NCBI GenBank assembly: GCA_029204225.1
Contig: CM055093.1
Location: 4,246,056-4,310,055 of the forward strand
Reading direction: 5' to 3'
DNA length: 64,000 nucleotides
From: Diphasiastrum complanatum
Taxonomy: Eukaryota > Streptophyta > Lycopodiopsida > Lycopodiales > Lycopodiaceae
Positions 23,719-33,590 of the stretch are shown piece after piece (position 1 is the first letter of the stretch; each line of letters starts with the position of its first letter). Position numbers and translations under genes: made by a program. The notes below the pieces were generated by a model. The model saw only the letters and a list, made by a program, of their open reading frames with translations. It made no database searches and was not told the origin of the DNA.

Positions 23719-25542
23719 TTGTTGAAGATGTTCAAATCTAGTCTCTTGAAAGTCACAAATTACATTTGTAGAATCATATCACAGGTTTTTATTCACATGG
23801 CATCAATATGTGGCATCCTATTGAAGGAAAGAAAGGATCCTGAGTGCAACCTTTGTGGCAAGGGAGGATATTTTTTCTCAAGATGCTACAAAAAGAAGAC
23901 CAGTCCATCCAAGGAGAACCAAAGCAAGGGGGCTTCAAGTTCAAAATGCAAATACAAGAAGGACAAGTCCAAGGAAAGGTGTTTCCTTTGTGGAAAGGTG
24001 AATGAGGCTTGGAGTGTCACAAGGACTTGCAAGATTTGTCTTCAAGAGTCCATCACAACACATGTCAAATCTTTTGAAATTTTTCATTTGGAAGTGCATT
24101 GTTTGGTTCAAGATGCAAAGATACATGTCACTTTCATGAAAGTAACTTGGATTTATTTTATGTCCTTGGAAAGTATTTTGCTTGGAACTTTGGACAAGTT
24201 CAAACTTATTGTTATTATCCAAGAGAAATCAATCAAGAATAAGAAGCAATCACAAAATGAAAATAGTTTCATTTATGCTCTCATGTCAACTTATGAAGAA
24301 CCATTTTGCTTTGAAGAGATTTTTGTATCTCAAAGGTGGATTAAGGCAATACTAGTTGAGTGTGATGCCTTAAAATATAGCAAAATATGTTTTCCTTGTA
24401 AGCTTACATTAGTTATGAAGTCAAGGAAATGGAAATATCTTCATAATGTAGGATCTTTTGGTTTCAATAAGATCATGAATGATGTGTTCATTCATAAAGA
24501 TGAAAATTGTAAGTTTTCAATCTTGAAGGCAAGTTGTAAACTTCTTATGAGAATAAGTGAAGCATCCAAAGTGGACACTTATATCCATAAGCAAGTAGTT
24601 AGCCTTATTGAGATGGAAATGCCTTTTGATTTCAATATTAGAAAAATCATGCCAAGTTGTGGTGATTTTTGGACTTATGTTTCTAGCATAAGTAATTTTG
24701 ATGATCATAGGAAGTGCATATTGTGTGGTCATAGTTGTTGTGATCATTATGAGACATGGAGGTCTCGGATTTCCATCAAGAAGGAGCACCATGAAGAGGA
24801 TCTTAAAGAATCATCTCTAGGTTCAAGTGTGCCAAGGATTGAGGAGGAGAGATCTTCTCAAGTTGTGATTCCAAAAAGAAACTCAAGAAATATGGTTGAT
24901 TCCATGTGGCTCACATTTCAAGGGAAAGAGGAGCATATCTCATGTGGTATACATCTCATACTTACTTCTCTTATGTCATTTGATAAATCAATTTGCTTTA
25001 GTGAGATCATTGCATCTCCAAATTGGAGTAAAGCCATACTACTTGAGTATGAAGTCTCTCTTGAGAACATAGATGATGTTCTTAAAATGTTGAAATTGAT
25101 TTTAAATCAATTAGAAAGCAAATGGTGGTTATTTCATCAAATGTATGCTCTTGAGTCATGTAAGAGCAATAGTGATTTGTTCACTCATAATTTGAAAATT
25201 TGTATTGAGGCAAATTGTAAACTCTTTATGAGAGTAACTGAATCATCTTCTAAAGACACTTATCTCCATGATGAAGTATTTAGCCTCATTGGATCTGAGA
25301 TTAGCATGGTAAACAAGCATGAAGATATGATGCAAACACTTTGTTATTATAGCATGCATAGTCTTGCCAATTTGGATAAGTCCAATTCTCTAGATCATGG
25401 TAACATGATGTTAGATCTTTGTGATCCTAATAAGTCAAGAAGTCTTTATTTTCTCTTGGAGGAGCATGCACATGAAGAAGGAGCAAGCCTCAAGTCAAGC
25501 ATCTACATGAAGTTTGGAAGGAATCAATTTCGAAGATGCTAG
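23719..25542 (+). CDS. 607-residue ORF with a degenerate zinc knuckle and duplicated pol-like segment
   Basis: The frame starts in a gag-like region. A CCHC knuckle is recognisable as C-N-L-C-G-K-G-G-Y-x4-C (about residues 40-53), with the histidine replaced. A second cysteine cluster (C-F-L-C-G-K) follows. From about residue 195 the protein has two copies of a unit of about 226 residues: FCFEEIFVSQRWIKAIL near 24307 and ICFSEIIASPNWSKAIL near 24990, then ASCKLLMRISEAS and ANCKLFMRVTESS. The first part of each resembles the linker just before copia reverse transcriptase (E-E-A-x-S-x-x-W-x-x-A-M). No YVDD, DDE or RNase H motif is present. One long frame without stops suggests recent origin or selection. 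The function is unknown. Confidence 0.75.
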   Translation: MLKMFKSSLLKVTNYICRIISQVFIHMASICGILLKERKDPECNLCGKGGYFFSRCYKKKTSPSKENQSKGASSSKCKYKKDKSKERCFLCGKVNEAWSVTRTCKICLQESITTHVKSFEIFHLEVHCLVQDAKIHVTFMKVTWIYFMSLESILLGTLDKFKLIVIIQEKSIKNKKQSQNENSFIYALMSTYEEPFCFEEIFVSQRWIKAILVECDALKYSKICFPCKLTLVMKSRKWKYLHNVGSFGFNKIMNDVFIHKDENCKFSILKASCKLLMRISEASKVDTYIHKQVVSLIEMEMPFDFNIRKIMPSCGDFWTYVSSISNFDDHRKCILCGHSCCDHYETWRSRISIKKEHHEEDLKESSLGSSVPRIEEERSSQVVIPKRNSRNMVDSMWLTFQGKEEHISCGIHLILTSLMSFDKSICFSEIIASPNWSKAILLEYEVSLENIDDVLKMLKLILNQLESKWWLFHQMYALESCKSNSDLFTHNLKICIEANCKLFMRVTESSSKDTYLHDEVFSLIGSEISMVNKHEDMMQTLCYYSMHSLANLDKSNSLDHGNMMLDLCDPNKSRSLYFLLEEHAHEEGASLKSSIYMKFGRNQFRRC

Positions 25543-25736
25543 GATGGTGCAAAGCTCTCAAGTTCATCAAAGATGTCAACATCAAATAAGCACTATCATG
25601 GATATGGTGATTTCAGATCAACATCATGCTCATTGGCTGATCTTCACACCTTTTGAACCAGCAAAGACCAATTCAGCCCATGGAGTCAAGTTCAAGATCA
25701 TCATGTTTTCCATCAAGCTAGATTTACCAAGCTAGA

Positions 25737-25747
25737 TTTTTGAGGAG
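25737..25747 (+). other. Polypurine tract
   Basis: TTTTTGAGGAG directly before the 3' LTR start TGTGAAAA, the position expected for plus-strand priming. Confidence 0.8.
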
Positions 25748-26580
25748 TGTGAAAAATGCAAAAATAAGCTTGGTAGAGGCCAAAAATCATGTATATAGGA
25801 TGATTACACATGTGTTGAGCCTGTTCCCACGTGTGAAAATAGTGTACTTGTCATGTACCATAATAATATAGGTTGTACATATGATTTAATTCAAGTTCTA
25901 GTGGCTAAAAAGGCCAAAAACTAGTTTTCTAGACATATGACACATGGCATCAATCTATTGCTTGCATGAGCCACATCCTTTGGTTAGGTGTCACATCCCA
26001 TGTGTAGAGGACAGCTCACATGTGTGGAATAAGCTGAAGTAGACGAATTTTGACTTCTAGAAGATTTTCAAGTAGATCTCCATATAGAAGAAAAATGGAC
26101 CAAAAGTGCTCAAAATAGAAGGTTTTGTCCAAGTGTCAGTTTTGCATGATGAATCATCATATGACAAAGCACCTTCACACATGTGGGATCAAAGGGATGA
26201 TCAGTACCATGAGCTCCCACTTATTGTATATATAGAGCCACATTTGTCCATAATCAGTGTGAGACACCAATCTTGGTTTTGGAAGCAATTTTGAGTGATT
26301 CTCTCCATTTGTCTACATTTGTTTTGATTGTTTTGAGGTTCTATCAATGTGTACTTGATTTTCAGGTTGGAGTCCATAATCAGACAGTGTTTCACACGTG
26401 TGAAACCATAAAGTACACTTACCTTCAATTAATGATTGTTCTTGTTAGGATTTTGTGTCTAGAATTGATCTAGATTGATCTTAATCTGAAGTAGATTGAT
26501 AGATCAAGTAATCTGACAACCAATCCCTCTTGAGGATCAGATTAGGATCCACTCTTGGTCCTTTTTGTAATTTTTCCACA
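25748..26580 (+). repeat. 3' LTR
   Basis: 833 bases, near-identical to the 5' LTR. It has the extra 17 bases after GTGTGAA and a perfect 18-base palindrome at 26389-26406. Confidence 0.95.
26389..26406. promoter_or_regulatory. G-box palindrome GTTTCACACGTGTGAAAC
   Basis: A perfect 18-base palindrome with the CACGTG core bound by bZIP and bHLH factors. Its 10-base centre CACACGTGTG recurs at 7198, 21950, 22295, 26393, 36138, 47924, 48468, 56125 and 56276, nearly all in LTR or leader DNA. A regulatory role is inference. Confidence 0.6.
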
Positions 26581-26846
26581 AGTATGTGGGTGTTGCTGAC
26601 ATTAGGATGGCTGATCAGAGCATGTGTGGCCACAAAAGATGTTTAAAAGATCCCTCCCCCTCTCCCTCTGCCTACGCTGCATTTGTGCTTTGGCAAAAGT
26701 TTGTAGAATCACGCACCCGCAGTTTGAACAGTAATAAATCTGAGTGGGACTCGCACATGCTCTCCATTGTACTATGTAGATCGTGTAGGGAAGATTGCTT
26801 CTGTTGTTGGGCTTCGATCAGAGTCATGGTATTGTATGTTAGTTGA
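26581..26846 (+). pseudogene. Gene remnant, right part, split by the LTR element
   Basis: Directly after the 3' LTR the host sequence resumes with GTATGTGGGTGTTG, matching the sequence at 21144 left of the insertion. It reads VADIRMADQSMCGHK, then SPSAYAAFVLWQKFVESRTR and NSNKSEWDSHML. The last two have the sense of the A-x-x-L-x-x-E...S-x-W-x-x-Y segment of LSMT-type SET proteins, with the intervening part deleted. Confidence 0.3.
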
Positions 26847-27251
26847 GCATTCTGGGCTCAAAGTCTTGCGCTCTTAGTCATTTGGTTGAGCTGGCTGACC
26901 TGCACAAGGCCGTCTGAAGGCTGATCTGACCTGTGGAAGATTGATTCAATTCAAAAGTTATTTTCCAGGGGAAGATAATGTTCTTTATAGCATTCTTCCA
27001 CGCAACTAGCCCGATCCATGGCGTACAGATCAAGAACACCTTCGAACAGAGGAGGAGCGGGCCTTTTGTAAATCGTCTTCCAAGAATAAGGAGTAGGCGA
27101 TGGCTGGGGAGGCTGTAACTGCCATCAAGCACCAAGAGGAGGGGGTTCCAGTAGTGTAGTCGTCTTCCTACCCTCCCTTTTGAGCAGAGAATAGGGGGAT
27201 GCAATCTCTCCTCAACAAGTAGCTCATCACTTTCAATAAGTTGGTCAGACT

Positions 27252-27318
27252 CAGTGAGTAGCTCAACAAAGCTTTTCAAGCTCTCAGTGAGTAGCTCAAC
27301 AAAGCTTTTCAAGCTCTC
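27252..27318. repeat. 33-bp direct repeat, two copies
   Basis: AGTGAGTAGCTCAACAAAGC plus TTTTCAAGCTCTC is repeated perfectly in tandem. A third, degenerate start lies upstream. It translates on the minus strand as two SLKSFVELLTE blocks, inside a frame with no recognised function. Confidence 0.85.
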
Positions 27319-27472
27319 AATGAATTGATCTTCTGCTCTTTCCAGCGAGTTGTTTTTTTCTCAACGAGTTTCTTAAGGTTTACTATGATCTACCACTCTC
27401 TTAATGAGCTTCCACTCAAGGTTTGTTCTCATTGAAGGTTTGATATGAGCTTTCATATCTTTCTAAGCAATC

Positions 27473-27732
27473 ATGTATCAAAAATTTATTGAAGAAGAAA
27501 GATTCAACGCCACTGCATCCGAAGTGCAGAAAGCTAAACTTATTAATGTAAGTTGATTAAGGTTTACTCTTGAGTTGTCGCATACTTCTAACCAGCACCT
27601 TTATCCGAATTTAGTAAGCTAAACTAATTAATACTTTCTGCATTCATCATTTTTCAAATTGAATTAAAGCTTCAAAAGGGCTTTGCCAAGACGGCCGAGG
27701 GAAAAGATAGTGAGGACAAGGGATCCAAATAA
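27473..27732 (+). CDS. Putative two-exon terminal coding segment
   Basis: An ATG-started segment (MYQKFIEEERFNATASEVQK, 27473-27547) ends exactly before GTAAGT. In phase 0 it would continue at 27670 (after ATTAAAG) as LQKGFAKTAEGK and stop at 27732. The donor is strong and the acceptor unusual. The peptide is charged and not recognised. It may belong to the interrupted gene to its left or the exons at 30.8 kb. Confidence 0.3.
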
Positions 27733-28039
27733 TTAACTGCTGCAGTGAAACATTAATGAGATTTCTTTGCACTTCTTTTAATGTTTATCAGTCTTCACAG
27801 TTCTTACAACGATCTGATTTGAAGCCTGAGAAGAGTTTTGCGTAGACGGTCGAGGCCGGCATTCGCCATCCGGAATCGTCCATTATGGAATACCTTCATA
27901 TAAATCATAATGTTACAGAATGGCTTTGTCTTTGCCGCAATATTATGGAATGCCTTCATCTGAATCACAATAGAATAATGAGATGACTTCACAGAATAAC
28001 ATCATTGTTCATGAACTGAAGTTGTTGTAACAGTGGATG

Positions 28040-28745
28040 GATTGTCTCCATTAGTGTCCGAATTGTGCATTTTGTTTTCATTCAATCATTTTATGTAGTC
28101 TTTAGTCTGAGTCGCGTTGGATGCTATGCTTTGAATTCCAGATTGGCAAGTAAAAGAAAGGATATGCCATTGTTATAATATTTAAGACCAAAATAATGTC
28201 TCTGAGTTATCCATTTTGTTATGATTTGGTCATTTTACAGAATCTCAGTTGAATTGGATTCCGTGCTTCAAAAGAAGTGAGTAAAAGATTGGATTTGCCG
28301 TTGCTTCTAATATCTACATCCAAGATTATGCGTCTAAGTTGTCTGTTTTATTTTCATTTAGCCATTCTTTGGAGATTTTTGTTTGAGCTGAATTGGATGC
28401 TGGGCTTTGAATTCGAGAGTGGCAATGAAAAAATTTAATAGCGTTGCTCCTAATATTTAAACCAGGGATATGTGTACGAGTTATTCGTTTCATTTTGATT
28501 TGGTCCTTTTATGAATTCTTTTGTTTGAATTGGATGCTATGCTCAAAATTTGACTGTGCAAGTCAAAAATATTATCGTTGTTTCTAATATTTAAATCCAA
28601 GATCCTGTGACTGAGTTGTCAATTTAGACTTCATTTAGTCACTTTTTGTATTCTTTAGTTTGAGCTGAGTTGGATGCTCTGCTCCAGTTTCGAGACTGGC
28701 AATTCAGAGATTTGTTATTGCAAGTTCTATTTTCATTTAATCATT
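28040..28745. repeat. 138-bp tandem repeat, about 4.7 copies
   Basis: The motif TTGGATGC (once TTGGATTC) recurs at 28117, 28254, 28393, 28530 and 28670, spaced 137, 139, 137 and 140. Each unit also carries a TTTCATTT-AGTCATTTT segment, a GGCAAGT-AAAA segment and a TAATATTTAAA segment. Copies are diverged by substitutions and small indels. No coding sense. Confidence 0.85.
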
Positions 28746-29899
28746 TGGTGAATATGCACTGAAATTCATAAGTTTCTTATGCGATGGAAGTATGATAGAT
28801 GACTGACGATAATATAAAAGTTGCTTATGGCATTCAATATTCTGCATCAAAGACCTTCGTCATGGTGTTGTCCATTGACGAATGAGGTGTGAGACATGTT
28901 AAAGATGGCACAGGAGAGACATGAAGAGTAAACCAAACTCAAAAACTGCACAGAGCTTCAACTCTACAACAGAAAATTAGAAAATAAGCTTATCCAGACA
29001 CACACTCAATGGGCACACACAAGCTTCAAACTCAGAAGCAAGATATGAAAATAAGGCATCAAAGAAATATTTACCACTGAAGGTCTTTTATGATATGAGT
29101 TCGTTTAAGGCTTCTAACTTTAGCATACGTTTTTCTTACAATGTTGCAAGTTGTCTCATATACCTGCTATTTGTCATATCCTAGAAGTTTCATCAATCTT
29201 GATCATACTTTCTTAAGAAGTCAAATAAATCAGGAAACCATTATGCATGCAAAAAATTAACTTACCAACAGTCGCTATCAGAGTCTCACTTTGAAATAAG
29301 TTAGAATATAGACTAAGCTTTATAATTTTTGTAGTGAAAACATTTGTAGTAGTTCCTTTTAGGCTCAACATCAGCGTTCCAATGGTGACTTGGCTTCTAA
29401 TCAAACCTCTTTTGCGAAAGAACACTATTATCGGCTTTAAGTGCAGGTTGAACATCATCATACCAATGGTTGTTGACTTGTTTTTCAATTTTAATATATT
29501 TGTGAAGTAAATGTTTTAAGTGCATGTTAATCACATATTTTTGGAAATTACCATCATTTGATTGTTAGTCATAATCTATGTAATTCTTGGAAGTCTCAAT
29601 ACACTTTTCTTGGCAATTATTAGTAAGATTCTTCATTGATGTGTAACAAAAGTGATGTTATGTTTTGGTTCCATTGAAAAGATTTAAAATCTATATGTAT
29701 GGCTATTTACCTACATTGAAGGAAAAGTCATGTAGGACCTAAGTTTTACTTTTTCAAAAACAATGTTTGTAACCTTTAAGTTCAAATGCCAGTGATTAGT
29801 AAATGCTTAAAAGTCTTTTGGGGAGATTTAAAACATTCATTGCTTTGCTGCTCAAAATTTTGAGACCTTTTAAAAAATTTTGTTTTTTTCTTCCAATTT
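28746..29899. other. No recognisable feature
   Basis: AT-rich sequence. Two short near-repeats around ACATCATCATACCAATGG and ACATCAGCGTTCCAATGG lie near 29365 and 29450. No gene that I can support. Confidence 0.5.
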
Positions 29900-29904
29900 T
29901 CAAG

Positions 29905-30340
29905 TTTTTTGATTCATTTTTGCACTTTCAATGGTTTGAACTTTGATTTTATAGAAAGTGATAGGCATAGATTCAATTGCAGATTTAGATACAGGCCGTG
30001 TATTGTATCCATTTTGAACATTTTCTGCCAAGTGCTGGATGAGCTGCTATAACCTTGGCCCAAAAAAGTAATCTCCAATATTTCCAAGAAGTGTTCTGGG
30101 GCCTACACCAGTGTCGTTGTCAAATGCAATCTCCACATTGCCACCATCAAGAATGTTTTATAGCATGTCCTGCATTACTAGCATTGGATTGAATAGCGTT
30201 GGGGCCCCATGCATCCTCCTCCCCTCACCCATGCATATACACAAGCCGTTTGAAGGTGTCCTCAGTACTCTCTATTCTTGCTGGTGCCTCCTACAAACGG
30301 TTAACATACTCTTCTTCCGTGGGCAAAAGTAAAAAAACTG
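29905..30340 (-). pseudogene. RING-type E3 ubiquitin ligase pseudogene fragment
   Basis: Minus-strand reading gives NVEIAFDN, then GNIGDYFFGPRL, then QLIQHLAENVQN and PVSKSAIES, in one direction with stops between. This matches the conserved segment (G-D-Y-F-x-G-P-x-L-x-x-L-I-Q-x-L-A-E-N...A-I) that precedes the RING-H2 domain in plant RNF115/126-like E3 ligases. A NPMLVMQDML segment lies upstream. Neither the RING cysteines nor the N-terminal zinc finger is present, and stops interrupt the frame, so it is a truncated pseudogene. Confidence 0.6.
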
Positions 30341-30815
30341 ATTGTGGATGGCAAAATTAAAGGACGACGAGTTCTAACAGATGCTGGGTCCGCAACACCA
30401 TCAACGATGTTCGATTGAGTGTATGGCTATGGTTGGGATTCTTCCCCTTTCATTGTTGTAGGCTTTGCCGTTGGATTCGTCTTCCTCTTGGTTTTTTTTT
30501 CTTTTTAAGCAGCAATCTCAGTCCACTGTTTCTGTTCAAACTTCAATCACTAGAAGTTCTCTAAGCTACAGAGTTTGAAGATTGTAGTCAAAAGCAGGTG
30601 ACATTATTTTTTGGAACTCAGACAGGCACATCCGAAGTTTTTGGGAAGGTTTGCAGCAAAAAATCTTTGCGTACTAGTTGATAGTGTTATTCATTGATCT
30701 TTAAGAAACTTTCTTCATGCTTGGAATTGGGTGATGTGGAGGAATGCTAAGACTTTCAGCCTAAAGCATTAAGCATGCTATTTATTAATTCTGACTGTAG
30801 GTTGGATGATGGCAG

Positions 30816-31076
30816 GCCTTTGCAGAAGGAGGCAAGACTAGATACACTAACAAGGTTGGATTCAAGGTTGTTGATGTGGTGAGTACTACTACTATAATAG
30901 CCATCCATGAAAGTTACATCTTTAAAACTTAGAGAGATGTGATTGCAATTTCTTGCATCAAAGTTTGGAATCATCAAAATGTCTCTATTGGATTTGCAGG
31001 ACGTATATGCAGCTGACAATGAGCAATATGAGCAGAAGCTGAAAATGGAGAGCTTGGCCAGGTTTATGCTTGCAAC
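30816..31076 (+). CDS. Two adjacent small exons of an unrecognised gene
   Basis: Exon 30816-30878 (AFAEGGKTRYTNKVGFKVVDV) lies between a GGCAG acceptor and a GTGAGT donor. Exon 31000-31076 (DVYAADNEQYEQKLKMESLA) lies between TTTGCAG and GTAAGT. The first is 21 codons exactly, so the two join in phase. All four splice signals are consensus-like, making a real or recent gene likely. I recognise no family. Flanking exons were not found; to the right the sequence turns into minisatellite. Confidence 0.45.
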
Positions 31077-31099
31077 GTAAGTCCCTTCAGTACTCTGTA

Positions 31100-31572
31100 C
31101 AACTTTGCAGGTGTGTTTGCAGGTACGATATCTATTTCTATTAAAAACCTGAATCTAGATATATGTATGTTTCTATTTGAAATTTTCTGATTAAAGATAG
31201 AAGTATACTTTCTAATAGTATACTCTATGAAGATTTTACTGCAATTTCTAATCGTATGCTCTCTGATAATCATATGCCAGATTGTAGATTGTATGTGAGA
31301 GACTACTATTTGATTCTTTTTCTCTAATAATCATATGCAGATATTTGAAGTGCATATGCTAACAATTTGTGGATTTAGTACACGTTCACATTTGCAGATG
31401 TGTTTGCCAATTTGCAGATGTGTTTGCATTCGCAAGTGTGTTTTTCAATTTGCAGGTGTGTTCGCATTTGCAGGTGTGTTTGCCAGTTTGCAGGTGCGTT
31501 TGTAGGTATGATACCTATTTCTATCAAAAACATGAATCCAGATATATGTATATTTCTATTCGTGTGTTTCTG
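31100..31572. repeat. Duplicated 85-bp block with a TTTGCAGGTGTG minisatellite between
   Basis: TTTGCAGGTGTGTTTGCAGG followed by TATCTATTTCTATTAAAAAC and TCTAGATATATGTAT at about 31105-31190 recurs at 31485-31572 with few changes. Between them (31380-31510) TTTGCAGGTGTGTTTGC-like units repeat six or seven times. It borders the foldback structure on its left. Confidence 0.75.
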
Positions 31573-31573
31573 A

Positions 31574-32795
31574 ACAACTCGAATTTTTGAAAGACTCGAA
31601 TTTTTTAATAACTCAAATTTTTGAAAGACTTGAATTTTTGAACAACTCAAATTTCTATTCGTGTGTTTATGAACAACTCAAATTTTTGAGACTCGATTTT
31701 TTATGGAAAGACTAGAATTTATGAATGACTCGAAGATTCTAAACGACTCCAAATTTTTCAATGACTCTAATTTTTGAATGACTCGAATTTTTTCAGTGAC
31801 TCGAATTTTATCAGTAACTCAAATTTTTTCAATGGATCGAATTTTTTTTTCAGATTCGAATTTTTCTTTAGACTCAAATTTTTCCAAAGTATCGAATTTT
31901 TCGAAATGATTCGAATTTTTTCACAGACTTGAATTTTTGAAGACACTAATTTTTCGAGACTCCAAAGGATCGAATTTTTTCAAATACTCAAATTTTTTCA
32001 AATACTCCAATTTTTCTAGAGACTCGAATTTGTTCAATGACTCAAATTTTTTAAAGACTCAAATTTTTGAGATTCAAATTTTCGAAACGACTCCTTTTTT
32101 TTATGGAAAGACTATAATTTTTGAACGACCCAAATTTTTTGAACGACTTGAATTTTCTTTTTAAATGACTCAAATTTTTGAATGACTCAAATTTTTTTGT
32201 GACTCGCATTTTTTCAATAGATCGAATTTCTCAAAATATCGAATTTTTTCAATGACTCAAATTTTTCCAATGACTCGAATTTTTCATATGACTCAAATTT
32301 TTCCAAAGTATCAAATTTTTTTTAAGACTCGAAATTTTTCAGAGACTCGATTTTTTTAGAAAGACTCGAATTTTTCTGAAGACTCAAATTTTTTCAATGA
32401 CTCAATTTTTTTCCCCAAAGTATCGAATTTTTCCAAATGCTCGAACTATTCAAAAGACTGAAATTATTTCGAAGGATCAAACTGGCAACTCAAATTTTTT
32501 CGAAGGATCGAAAGACCCTTTGTATTGTCAAGTCGAATTTTTCAAAAGACTCGAATTTTTTTGAAGACTCGAATTTTTTCAGACTCGATTTTTTCAAAAG
32601 ACTCAAATTTTTTAGAAGACTCAAATTTTTCCAAAGACTCGAATGTTAGATATTCAAGATGCGAGATGTGCGAGATTGGCCATCATCCAAATTATCGACC
32701 GCCACCTAGATCGGCCTCCATTGCCCATCAACGACGTGCACTCTTTACTAGTATATACATATATATATACATACATATATACATATATATGTATA

Positions 32796-32890
<95 letters not shown>

Positions 32891-33590
32891 TAGTAAAGAG
32901 TGCCCGTCATTGACGGACGAGCAGCAATGGTTTAGGAGGAAAGCCGATGGTCATAAAAGGATGGCCGATGTATGTGTGTCCATATGTATGTGGCCAAAGT
33001 ACGGCAGGTGGACGTCTGCTTTTGGGTATCAAAAAAGTCTGATTTTGGGTATTGAAAAATTCTGATTTTGGGTAAAGGGTATCAAAAAATCCTTCTTTGC
33101 CAAACTCAATATTGGGTCGAAAAAATTTGAGTCTTTGGTGAATTTTGAAAAAAATTCGAGTCTTGGGAAAAATTCGATCCTTTGTAAAAATTCGATCCTT
33201 GGTAAAAATTCGAGTCTTCGAAAAAATTTGAGTCTTTCGAAAAATTCAAATCTTGGGAAAAATTCGATCCTTCGAAAAATTCGAGTCTTCAAAAAAATTT
33301 GAGTCTTATGATGAAGTCGAGTCTTTGAAAAAATTCGAAAAATTTGAGTCTTTGAAAAATTTCTAATCTTCTAAAACAATTGAGTCTTCGAAAAAATTCG
33401 AGTCCTCTAAAAAATTCGAGTCTTATAAAAAATTTGAGTCTTCGGAGAAATTCGAGTCTTGTGAAAAATTCGAGTCTTCGAAAAAATTCTAGTCTTTAGA
33501 AAAATTTGAGTCTTTGGAGAAATTTGAGTCTTTCGAAAATTTGAGTCTTGAAAAAATTTGAGTTTGCAAAAAAATTCGAGCATTAAGAAA
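31574..33590. mobile_element. Foldback structure with repetitive inverted arms
   Basis: The left arm (31574-32640) is a tandem array of GACTCGAATTTTTTCAAA-like units of about 18-22 bases. The right arm (33120-33590) is the same array in reverse complement (AAAAAATTCGAGTCTTCG). The centre has a shorter inverted repeat: ACTCTTTACTAGTATA near 32741 and TATACTAGTAAAGAGT near 32886, extending imperfectly through GCCCATCAACGACGTGC / GTGCCCGTCATTGACGG. A TA-rich core lies between. Terminal repeats made of internal tandem arrays define Foldback-type elements. No transposase is seen. A secondarily expanded hairpin satellite is the alternative. Confidence 0.7.
32754..32889. repeat. (TA)n with a short (GT)n, at the centre of the foldback
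   Basis: About 40 TA copies preceded by (GT)6 and a TATACA stretch, flanked on both sides by the inverted TACTAGTAAAGAGT block. Confidence 0.95.

Larger units (their letters stand above)
21305..26580 (+). mobile_element. Structurally complete LTR retrotransposon lacking recognisable pol
   Basis: Two LTRs (816 and 833 bases) begin TGTGAAAAATGC and end TTTTTCCACA. The primer-binding site TGGTATCAGAGC directly follows the 5' LTR, and a purine tract (TTTTTGAGGAG) precedes the 3' LTR. The 3.6-kb interior has one long frame (23719-25542). The flanks ACTA and AGTA, plus the resumed host sequence ATGTGGGTGTTG on the right, show a single insertion into the gene remnant. LTR identity is high, so the insertion is fairly recent. 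The primer-binding site places it with Ty1-copia. The lack of integrase and intact reverse transcriptase makes it non-autonomous. Confidence 0.92.

Noticed and set aside
31380-31510. CRISPR-like array of TTTGCAGGTGTG units
   Set aside because: There are no regular spacers; it is a eukaryotic minisatellite next to plant genes.
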